Notes under the pieces: generated by a model | Told to the model about the DNA's origin: nothing | Seen by the model: only the letters and a program-made list of their open reading frames with translations | Databases searched by the model: none | NCBI GenBank assembly: GCA_009778535.1 | Contig: WRJP01000098.1 | Location: 1 to 6,664, forward strand | Length of the DNA stretch: 6,664 nt | Direction: 5' to 3' | DNA from: Propionibacteriaceae bacterium | GTDB taxonomy: Bacteria; Actinomycetota; Actinomycetes; Propionibacteriales; Propionibacteriaceae | Shown: positions 1 through 5,081 of the stretch, one piece after another | Layout: every line of letters starts with the position of its first letter | How positions within the stretch are numbered: the stretch's first letter is position 1 | Translations under genes and position numbers: made by a program

Positions 1-716
1 TTGAAAATCGGATTCTCATTGCAGAAAGCCGCATATTCGGGCAGATGCTTCTCCAGCCATTTGATCACATCGCGCAACTCGGAGATCGCGGTATCGGGCA
101 GGTCGTTTGCCACACCACCAGGGCGCAGATAGGCATGGTTCATTCGCAAACCTGTCACCGACTCAAAGAAGTCGAGAATCATTTCACGTTCCCGAAAACC
201 TATGGTCATCACCGTTAGCGCGCCGATCTCCATGCCGCCGGTGCCAATTGCGACCAGATGGGAGGCGATGCGGCAAAGTTCCATGAACAACACGCGGATG
301 TCTTTGGCACGCTGCGGAATATCGGTTTCAATTCCCAACAGGCGTTCCACCGCTAGACAGTAAGCCGCCTCGTTGAAGATCGGAGCCACATAGTCCATAC
401 GAGTGACAAACGCCGAACCCTGGTTCCAGGTTCGATACTCCATGTTTTTCTCAATGCCGGAATGTAAAAATCCGATACCAGGACGACATGACAGCACCGT
501 TTCGCCGTCACATTCGACCATCAGGCGCAACACCCCATGCGTAGATGGATGCTGCGGCCCCATATTGATGACCAGAATTTCATCACTGCGTTCGGCTTGG
601 GAGGTGGCGATAGCGTCAAAGTCGCCAGGGCCGTTAGCTGTATAGGAAATAATGTCTTCAGCTTCGGCTCCAGCGTAGTAATCAACTTCGTCAGGACTGA
701 TCTGTTTGGTATCCAT
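1..716 (-). CDS. nuoD: NADH-quinone oxidoreductase subunit D (5' part)
   Basis: This encodes the 49-kDa-type subunit of respiratory complex I, which lines the quinone-binding chamber at the end of the peripheral arm. Only the first 238 codons are present; the gene runs off the left edge with no frameshift or stop. The start is ATG at 716, overlapping the nuoC stop as TGATG, with GAAGGA 7 nt upstream. Family motifs are clear: NMGPQHPSTHG at residues 51-61, GIEKNMEYRTW at 87-97, TRMDY at 105-109, then GLRMNHAYLRPGG. By the 49-residue spacing known for Thermus Nqo4 (His38 and Tyr87), H60 and Y109 should be the quinone-head ligands. The N-terminal 45 or so residues are a variable acidic leader, as in other actinobacteria. 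It is a separate gene, not a nuoCD fusion. The identification is secure. Confidence 0.97.
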   Translation of the reverse strand, partial: MDTKQISPDEVDYYAGAEAEDIISYTANGPGDFDAIATSQAERSDEILVINMGPQHPSTHGVLRLMVECDGETVLSCRPGIGFLHSGIEKNMEYRTWNQGSAFVTRMDYVAPIFNEAAYCLAVERLLGIETDIPQRAKDIRVLFMELCRIASHLVAIGTGGMEIGALTVMTIGFREREMILDFFESVTGLRMNHAYLRPGGVANDLPDTAISELRDVIKWLEKHLPEYAAFCNENPIF

Positions 717-1381
717 CAGTTTTTCCTTCGCTGGTCAACCGGCGGAACGCTCGCGCCTTTGAATTCAATCCCGATGCCCCCCAGCGGGTAGTCCTTGCGT
801 CCCGGATGGCCTACCCAATCGTCTGGCATCAAGATTCGGGTCAGATGCGGATGGCCGTCGAATTGCACCCCGAACATGTCCCAAGTTTCGCGTTCATGCC
901 AATCGGCGGCCGGATAGGTCGCCACGACGGAGGGCACATGCGCATCAGCTAGCGAACAGGTGGTTTCCAAACGCAGCCGACGATTGTGCGTCATGGACTG
1001 TAGGTGATAGACCACATGCAACTCAGCACCAGTCAACGTCGGATAATGCACCCCCGATACCGACAGACAGCATTCAAAACGCAGCTTGGAATCGTCACGC
1101 AGCGCCTTCACTACGTCGAGCAGCTTTTCGCGGGAAATGAAGTACGTTAGCTCCCCGCGATCAAACACCACCTGGTCGTAGGGATTTGGAACCAATTCAG
1201 TTAACCGAGCGGTCACTTCGTCATACCAGGCACCAAGGGGCGACCCCAGGTCAGCTACCGGATCAGCATCGATCGGGACCTCGTCATTTTCGAAGGTCGT
1301 GGTGGCAGCTTCGGGTTCGGTTTCCTGTTTTTCCGCGATTGGAGTTGGCGTGGTCGGCAGTTTGGACTGATTCTTACTCAT
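716..1381 (-). CDS. nuoC: NADH-quinone oxidoreductase subunit C
   Basis: This is the 30-kDa-type subunit of complex I, a peripheral-arm protein that packs against NuoD and NuoB. I place the start at ATG 1381, giving 221 residues, because it forms an ATGA overlap with the nuoB stop. The frame stays open further upstream to 1507, but that extension would lie inside nuoB and looks arginine-rich and non-native. Residues 1-50 are a polar, acidic, Thr/Pro/Glu-rich tail without family similarity. The conserved core follows, with the signature HERETWDMFGV around 162-172, GHPHLTRIL around 176-184 and DWVGHPGRKDYPLGG around 188-202. A Gly stands where most homologues have Leu in GHPLRKDYP. Production is probably coupled to nuoB by translation, because only a weak purine stretch precedes the start. 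Confidence 0.96.
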   Translation of the reverse strand: MSKNQSKLPTTPTPIAEKQETEPEAATTTFENDEVPIDADPVADLGSPLGAWYDEVTARLTELVPNPYDQVVFDRGELTYFISREKLLDVVKALRDDSKLRFECCLSVSGVHYPTLTGAELHVVYHLQSMTHNRRLRLETTCSLADAHVPSVVATYPAADWHERETWDMFGVQFDGHPHLTRILMPDDWVGHPGRKDYPLGGIGIEFKGASVPPVDQRRKN

Positions 1382-1959
1382 CTCATCAGCTCTTTCTGCT
1401 CTATGATCGACGGCGCGTCCAACGCTTCGGCTTCGGCTTGCGCGAATGCCGCTAATTGGTGTTTGGCCATCGGGAATTTCATCACTATTTCTTTGCGCAG
1501 TTTCCACATCGCATCGATCAGCATGTCAGGACGCGGTGGGCAGCCTGGAATGTACATATCGACCGGCACGATGTGATCGCCGCCTTGTACTAGCGCGTAA
1601 TTGTTGAACATTCCGCCCGAAGAAGCGCAAGCTCCCAAAGCTATAACCCACTTGGGATTCGGCATCTGGTCGTACACTCGCCGCAATACTGGTGCCATTT
1701 TCTGACTTACCCGTCCAGAAATGATCATCACATCGGCTTGACGCGGTGAGGCACGGAATACTTCTTGACCCCAGCGACCGGCATCGAAACGCGGCGTTCC
1801 GAACGCCATCATCTCGATGGCACAGCAAGCAAGTCCAAATGTTGCAGGCCAGAAAGAGGCTTGGCGCATCCAGCCGAAAACCGCTTCCAGGGAAGTCAGG
1901 ATGACTCCGTTCGGGAGATGATTCTCAATACCGCCGGTTGTGAATTGTTTCTCGCTCAC
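1378..1959 (-). CDS. nuoB: NADH-quinone oxidoreductase subunit B (cluster N2)
   Basis: This is the PSST-type subunit of complex I, which holds the terminal [4Fe-4S] cluster N2 that passes electrons to quinone. The 193-residue protein shows all four expected cluster cysteines: the adjacent pair C45-C46 in the FGLACCAIEM motif, C111 in GACASSGG and C140 in PGCPPRP. The arginine-bearing RFDAGRWGQEVFRASPRQADV segment and the SGRVSQKMAP segment are typical. It starts with GTG at 1959; the first in-frame ATG lies 30 codons further on, past conserved sequence, and an excellent AGGAGG sits just upstream. The C-terminal tail after about residue 160 is Ala/Glu-rich and variable. It sits between nuoA and nuoC in the usual order. 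Confidence 0.97.
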   Translation of the reverse strand: MSEKQFTTGGIENHLPNGVILTSLEAVFGWMRQASFWPATFGLACCAIEMMAFGTPRFDAGRWGQEVFRASPRQADVMIISGRVSQKMAPVLRRVYDQMPNPKWVIALGACASSGGMFNNYALVQGGDHIVPVDMYIPGCPPRPDMLIDAMWKLRKEIVMKFPMAKHQLAAFAQAEAEALDAPSIIEQKELMR

Positions 1960-1963
1960 CTAG

Positions 1964-1969
1964 CCTCCT
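1964..1969 (-). promoter_or_regulatory. nuoB ribosome binding site overlapping nuoA stop
   Basis: On the minus strand the nuoA stop reads straight into a strong Shine-Dalgarno sequence, TGAGGAGG, 4 nt before the GTG start of nuoB. It settles the choice of the non-ATG start and suggests that ribosomes ending nuoA feed nuoB. Confidence 0.85.
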
Positions 1970-2328
1970 CAGTCCCACTCCAGGCCGCGCCGCCGCCAAA
2001 CAAAGATGTAGGCAATAAAGACTGTTGCCATGAAGATCAACATCTCAAATAGTGCAAACCAGCCGAGTTGATTGAACGAAACCGCCCAGGGGTAGAGAAA
2101 AACGATCTCGATGTCGAAGATGATGTAGAGCATCGCAACAAGGTAGTACTTAACCGGAAATTTGCCTCCGCCTGGCGGTTCAGGAGTGGGATCTATCCCA
2201 CATTCGTAGGCTTCGTACTTTGATCGGTTAGCACGTTTGGGCCCTAGATAGCTGCTCAAGATTATTGCCACAGCTAGGAAAAAAGCTGCCAGCGCCATAA
2301 TCCCCAACAGCGGAAGGTACGGACTCAT
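1969..2328 (-). CDS. nuoA: NADH-quinone oxidoreductase subunit A
   Basis: This is the ND3-type membrane subunit of complex I, at the junction of the membrane and peripheral arms. The 119-residue protein has three hydrophobic segments, at about residues 4-28, 60-82 and 88-110. Between the first and second is the conserved loop with YECGIDP (residues 41-47), whose cysteine matches the ND3 loop cysteine that reports the active/deactive state in mitochondria. The second segment carries the family signature FDIEIVFLYPWA, with the membrane acidic pair D and E. It ends in a short basic cytoplasmic tail with WRRRGLEWD. The ATG at 2328 is preceded by AAGGGA about 12 nt upstream, a rather long spacing. 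The gene lies 28 nt after the reductase gene and is probably in its transcript. Confidence 0.97.
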   Translation of the reverse strand: MSPYLPLLGIMALAAFFLAVAIILSSYLGPKRANRSKYEAYECGIDPTPEPPGGGKFPVKYYLVAMLYIIFDIEIVFLYPWAVSFNQLGWFALFEMLIFMATVFIAYIFVWRRRGLEWD

Positions 2329-2356
2329 CTGTTCATTAATCCCTTCTGTTCAGAAC

Positions 2357-3604
2357 TTACGCCGCAGGCGCCAGTCTTGCAAGCGCAGAGATGGTTTTGT
2401 CCATCCAATCTCCGGCATGCGTGTCGTAAAGGTGGGACAACAACTTCATCGTAAATTTCATCAACGCCGGACGAGATAATCCGTACTTCGTACATATCCG
2501 CATCACCTCGGGCTTCGAGATCAGAGTTGCAAAAAATTGACCAAGTCGAAAGTACCCTCCCCACTCGGCCTTTAGTCGAGACGGATATCTTTGGAGCGCT
2601 GACTCCGCTGCATCCGTTCCAACCCCTCTAGCGTATCCATCATTTATGGTTTCTGCTGCAATATGGGCTGCCTCCATTGCATATGAGATGCCTTCGCCGT
2701 TGAATGGGCTTACCATTCCGCCTGCATCGCCCACCAAGAACAGTCCGCGGGCATATGCAGGTTGGCGGTTGAAGCTCATGGGTAGGGCTGCCGAACCAAT
2801 CTCGCCAACTCGGTTTTCTTCCGTAAAACCCAGCGATTGCGGGAGTCCAAGCAGCCAAGTTTGCATCAATGCACGAAAGTTTGTCCGCTTGAAGGCTTTG
2901 CTGCGATTGAGCATCCCTAGTCCAACGTTGCAAGTGCCGTCTCCCATCGGAAAGACCCACCCGTAACCTGGCAGGAGTTTAGAGCGGTTTGGGATTCCAT
3001 CCCACAGTTCGAGCCAGGACTCCATATAGTCGTCGTTTGATTGCGTCGAACGATAATAGGCACGAACCGCAACTCCTAGCGGTCGGTTTTTCTTGATGTT
3101 TATCCCCATCGCGGTCGCCAGCCGTGATGAGTTTCCGTCGGCAGCTACCACGATTGGCGCACAAAATTCCTCGTCACTGGTGGTTTTAACGCCGGTGATT
3201 CGGCCGCTGGTTGAATCAAGGATGGGGGCATTAACGTTCGTTTCGGGGAAGAATTCTGCTCCGGCTTGGATTGCCCGATTTACCAATGTTTGATCGAAAA
3301 GTTCGCGGCGGCAGGTCAAGCCAAAATCCGGAAACTCGTTTATGGCAGGCCAGGGCAGTTCTAAAACTCCAACACGACCTCCGTAGACTCGCAGTCCGCT
3401 GTTACGTTTCCAGCTACTGAAGTCAATCCCCAGTTTTACCAATTCTCTAACGGTGCGCGGTGTCAGACCATCGCCGCAAACCTTTTCCCGCGGGAAACGC
3501 GATTTGTCCAGCAAACTCACATGCAGACCCGAATCTGCCAGATGCGCGGCTGTCGTTGCACCAGCAGGACCAGCACCAACAACGACAACGTCGGAAGCTA
3601 TCAA
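2357..3604 (-). CDS. geranylgeranyl reductase family FAD protein (menJ-like)
   Basis: This is a flavoprotein of the geranylgeranyl reductase family, which reduces double bonds in isoprenoid chains of quinones, lipids or chlorophyll. Beside nuo genes in an actinobacterium, the likely substrate is the menaquinone side chain, as for mycobacterial MenJ; that is inference. I choose TTG at 3604 (415 residues) because GGAGG lies 6 nt upstream and the dinucleotide fold begins three residues later. The frame is open to 3787, but that part looks non-native. Visible features are the FAD motif GAGPAG at 10-15, D33 at the end of the second strand, the family motif KVCGDGLTPR at 41-50, ADGNSS near 156-161, GYGWVFP near 213-219 and the second FAD motif VGDAGGMVSPFNGEG near 291-305. 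The C-terminal part is helical and soluble, with no clear membrane helix. The family call is strong; the substrate is not proven. Confidence 0.9.
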   Translation of the reverse strand: MIASDVVVVGAGPAGATTAAHLADSGLHVSLLDKSRFPREKVCGDGLTPRTVRELVKLGIDFSSWKRNSGLRVYGGRVGVLELPWPAINEFPDFGLTCRRELFDQTLVNRAIQAGAEFFPETNVNAPILDSTSGRITGVKTTSDEEFCAPIVVAADGNSSRLATAMGINIKKNRPLGVAVRAYYRSTQSNDDYMESWLELWDGIPNRSKLLPGYGWVFPMGDGTCNVGLGMLNRSKAFKRTNFRALMQTWLLGLPQSLGFTEENRVGEIGSAALPMSFNRQPAYARGLFLVGDAGGMVSPFNGEGISYAMEAAHIAAETINDGYARGVGTDAAESALQRYPSRLKAEWGGYFRLGQFFATLISKPEVMRICTKYGLSRPALMKFTMKLLSHLYDTHAGDWMDKTISALARLAPAA

Positions 3605-3615
3605 CCTAAGCCTCC
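3602..3615 (-). promoter_or_regulatory. Shine-Dalgarno and TTG start of the reductase gene
   Basis: Read on the minus strand, GGAGG (3615-3611) is followed by a 6-nt spacer and TTG at 3604. The protein then enters the Rossmann strand DVVVVGAGPAG almost at once, as expected at the N-terminus of this family. This combination decides the start against upstream ATG codons. Confidence 0.8.
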
Positions 3616-3654
3616 AATCTGGCTCGCAGCGGCCGCGTGAACCACATTTCGGCT

Positions 3655-3732
3655 CCAGGAAGCACCATCTGGGAACATTCACCTTTCCCGAGACCATAAC
3701 GTTATCGAAAAAGTCTGCCAGAAAGCACCATC
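3655..3732. repeat. pair of 15-bp direct repeats upstream of the operon
   Basis: Two near-identical plus-strand copies, CCAGGAAGCACCATC (3655-3669) and CCAGAAAGCACCATC (3718-3732), differ at one base and are 63 bp apart, about six helical turns. They lie upstream of the reductase start on either side of the candidate -10 box, and the right copy overlaps its -35 box. They could be tandem binding sites for a regulator, or the trace of a small local duplication. I recognise no known operator. Confidence 0.5.
3693..3721 (-). promoter_or_regulatory. candidate promoter of the reductase-nuo operon
   Basis: On the minus strand CTGGCA (3721-3716) is followed by a 17-nt spacer and TATGGT (3698-3693). 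That is four of six matches to TTGACA and an acceptable TAnnnT -10 box, giving a leader of roughly 80 nt before the TTG start. It is the best pair I found upstream of the operon, but single matches like this occur by chance. Confidence 0.25.
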
Positions 3733-3977
3733 CCAGCGCCATTCGGCGACTCAGCAAAAGGATCTGGTGATGGCTCGTACGAATCATCTGTTTCCGATCC
3801 GACCCTGGAAAAAAGCAAAACGAAAACTATCAGGGCTGGCAATACGGTTTGCGCAGAGACATCTACACTGACGGGAAAAAGACCAGCTCCAAGGCGCGCG
3901 AGCTTGCGGCTGCATTCACTTTGGCCGTCTCGTGTGTCAGCGGCAAATCACTTCGCCCGTCAATAGTCAAGGCTTAC

Positions 3978-4027
3978 TACTTACGTATAGTACCACGTAT
4001 CCATGCTATGCTGGGCATGTGGCATGG
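3978..4027 (+). promoter_or_regulatory. candidate promoter/operator of the toxin-antitoxin genes
   Basis: Two -10-like boxes are present: TATAGT at 3986-3991 and TATGCT at 4007-4012. The second ends 6 nt before the GTG start of the toxin, the spacing expected for a leaderless transcript. Neither has a good TTGACA-like -35 box. Repeats cluster around them: ACGTAT at 3983-3988 and 3995-4000, a TACGTA palindrome at 3982-3987 flanked by TACT and AGTA, and the inverted pair CCATGC (4001-4006) and GCATGG (4022-4027), which spans the start codon. Type II TA operons are normally repressed by their own complex at such repeats, so this is the likely operator. Confidence 0.4.
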
Positions 4028-4387
4028 GAAGTCGAGATGGATTTGGCAGTCCACGAATGGTTGGACAGTCTGGACATTCCGACATACGAAGCGGTAATGA
4101 CCGCAGTAGTCGTACTCAGCCGCGAAGGCCCGTCGCTGGGACGACCGCTGGTGGACACCATCGCCGATTCTCCACTGGCAAACTTGAAGGAGCTGCGCCC
4201 ACCGTCGCCTGGCCGCCAGACGGTTCGGATACTGTTCGCGTTCGACCCGACACGAACAGCGTTCTTTCTGGCTGGAGGCGACAAGACGAACGACTGGCGT
4301 GGTTGGTATCGCCGCAACATCCCACTGGCTCAGGAGCGCTACGCGAACCACTTGAGAGCACTAGAAAGACGAAAGGACACATTGTGA
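4019..4387 (+). CDS. type II toxin, RelE/ParE superfamily (Gp49/HigB-like)
   Basis: This 122-residue protein matches the phage Gp49-like/HigB branch of the RelE superfamily, whose members are usually ribosome-dependent mRNA endoribonucleases that halt translation when unpaired with their antitoxin. Visible features are an N-terminal strand and helix with the EWLDSL motif (13-18), EGPSLGRPLVDTI (36-48), the core motif NLKELRP (55-61), R70 in the strand VRILFAF, FDP (75-77), GGDK (86-89) and the basic C-terminal helix WYRRNIPLAQERY (96-108). K57, R60, R66, R70 and K89 are candidate RNA-contact or catalytic residues. The start is GTG at 4019, matching the usual beginning of the family; the longer frame from 3932 adds unrelated sequence, and ATG 4037 is an alternative. 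The toxin precedes the antitoxin and shares GTGA with it, the toxin-first order of higBA-type pairs. The exact subfamily is uncertain. Confidence 0.87.
   Translation: MAWEVEMDLAVHEWLDSLDIPTYEAVMTAVVVLSREGPSLGRPLVDTIADSPLANLKELRPPSPGRQTVRILFAFDPTRTAFFLAGGDKTNDWRGWYRRNIPLAQERYANHLRALERRKDTL
4372..4377 (+). promoter_or_regulatory. ribosome binding site of the antitoxin
   Basis: AAAGGA lies 6 nt before the GTG at 4384, inside the end of the toxin gene. It supports the GTG start and gives the antitoxin its own entry site, which would allow it to be made in excess over the toxin, whose gene has no visible Shine-Dalgarno sequence. Confidence 0.7.
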
Positions 4388-4689
4388 GCATCACACTTGA
4401 ACAGCAACTCGCCCACCGACCCGTCGATCCCGACAAGCTGGAGTCGATGGTACAAGATTTGCAGCGGCAGGTTCGCGCCTGGAAACTCCGTGAGGTTCGT
4501 GAGGCCCAAGCATTGACACAGGTCGCGCTCGCTCAGGATTTGGGGGTTGGACAGAACCGTGTCTCCGCTATCGAGCGGGGTGATATCGACCGTACCCAAG
4601 TTGCGACCCTGCGGCGCTACGTGGAAGCTCTCGGCGGCACGCTGGACGTAGAGGCCACATTCGGCGACACACGCTACGTGCTGACCTAG
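4384..4689 (+). CDS. XRE-family antitoxin (HigA-like)
   Basis: This 101-residue DNA-binding protein is the probable antitoxin of the preceding toxin, expected to bind and neutralise it and to repress the shared promoter. It begins with GTG at 4384, overlapping the toxin stop as GTGA and preceded by AAAGGA. Residues 1-33 are helical and charged and probably contact the toxin. Residues 34-85 form an XRE/Cro-C1 helix-turn-helix: LREVREAQALTQVALAQDLG gives the first helices, VGQNRVSAIERG (55-66) the recognition helix and turn, and TQVATLRRYVEALGG (71-85) the closing helices. A short beta-like tail, TLDVEATFGD, ends the protein, as in many antitoxins of this type. Codon use resembles the toxin, with mostly G/C-ending codons. 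The family call is strong and the partner assignment follows from the overlap. Confidence 0.88.
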   Translation: MSITLEQQLAHRPVDPDKLESMVQDLQRQVRAWKLREVREAQALTQVALAQDLGVGQNRVSAIERGDIDRTQVATLRRYVEALGGTLDVEATFGDTRYVLT

Positions 4690-4738
4690 CCATCTGTTTA
4701 TGCGAGCAGTGCGAGTTAGATGACGAAAAATAGAAGAC

Positions 4739-5056
4739 ATGGACTACATGACTAGAAACGGTGTTTCCATCCCTGAAGAACTGATCGAAAAATGGGCAGA
4801 CCAAGCAGAACAGGGCATTTACCCTGGCACCCCAGGATCAACAACACGCCGCGCAACAGGACGGCCACGTCTTCACAGCCAGCCAATGACAGCAGTAACA
4901 CTACGTCAACCTGATACTGAACAACATCGTGTCAAAGTCATGGCCGAACAAACAGGTGTCACCTTTCAACAGTTTTTGCGTCAACTCGTAACAACCGGCC
5001 TTGACCAACACACAGAATCGCCATCTGCATCAGACCAAAAACTATCGGTAAGCTAA
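4739..5056 (+). CDS. ribbon-helix-helix protein, probable orphan antitoxin
   Basis: This 105-residue protein is not a recognised named family member but looks like a CopG/Arc-type antitoxin. The N-terminus (10-28, SIPEELIEKWADQAEQG region) matches the short amphipathic helix seen before a basic hinge in many actinobacterial RHH antitoxins. The hinge TGRPRLH (40-46) follows, then a strand MTAVTLRQP (50-58), helix A at 59-72, the turn GVT and helix B FQQFLRQLVTTGL (76-88). No toxin gene follows; obg is convergent 14 nt beyond. It starts 49 nt after the XRE antitoxin and may be in the same transcript. ATG 4748 is an alternative start with AGAAG 11 nt upstream; ATG 4739 has no well-spaced site. 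Codons are strongly A-ending (repeated ACA, CAA, GCA, CTA), unlike the toxin pair and obg, which suggests separate acquisition. Confidence 0.72.
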   Translation: MDYMTRNGVSIPEELIEKWADQAEQGIYPGTPGSTTRRATGRPRLHSQPMTAVTLRQPDTEQHRVKVMAEQTGVTFQQFLRQLVTTGLDQHTESPSASDQKLSVS

Positions 5057-5081
5057 CGGCTATCCGCCCGTCAGCCGTCTA
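5053..5081. terminator. inverted repeat between convergent stops
   Basis: CTAACGGCT (5053-5061) and AGCCGTCTAG (5072-5081) can pair with one bulged base around an 11-nt loop. The repeat overlaps the stop codons of both the ribbon-helix-helix gene and obg, so it could slow or end transcription from either side. No T-tract follows on either strand, so a classical intrinsic terminator is not shown. Confidence 0.35.

Larger units (their letters stand above)
3605..4018. other. 414-bp intergenic region without a convincing gene
   Basis: This divergent spacer lies between the minus-strand reductase operon and the plus-strand toxin gene. Short frames cross it, but none has a ribosome site, family motifs or coding character. 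It contains the direct-repeat pair at 3655-3732, an A-rich stretch at 3808-3828, and a palindrome and repeat cluster at 3978-4027 next to the toxin start. I see no tRNA, strong terminator hairpin or transposase remnant. Promoters for both divergent transcripts should lie here. Confidence 0.6.

Noticed and set aside
1382..1507. N-terminal extension of nuoC by 42 codons
   Set aside because: It would overlap the conserved end of nuoB. The sequence is arginine-rich and unlike the family, and the ATGA overlap at 1381 is the normal arrangement.
2325..2564. Minus-strand frame ending at the nuoA start
   Set aside because: It overlaps the conserved C-terminal part of the reductase in another frame and shows no motif.
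3605..3787. N-terminal extension of the reductase, with a repeated WCFL motif
   Set aside because: The repeated residues simply reflect the in-frame DNA direct repeat. There is no family similarity, and the TTG start with GGAGG fits better.
3955..3973. Tandem TTGAC motifs on the minus strand as -35 boxes for the reductase operon
   Set aside because: TTGACT and TTGACG are good -35 matches, but no TAnnnT box occurs 16-19 nt downstream of either, and they are about 350 bp from the start codon.
3849..4097. Possible small plus-strand gene before the toxin
   Set aside because: No ribosome site and no recognisable motif, and its end overlaps the toxin in another frame.
4003..4689. Single 228-codon frame covering the toxin region and the antitoxin
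   Set aside because: Its first 127 codons are the wrong frame of the toxin gene. The antitoxin begins at GTG 4384 with its own ribosome site.
4739..5056. Possible HicB, BrnA or VapB identity for the ribbon-helix-helix gene
   Set aside because: No HicA, BrnT or PIN-domain toxin lies beside it and no subfamily motif is clear, so no name was assigned.
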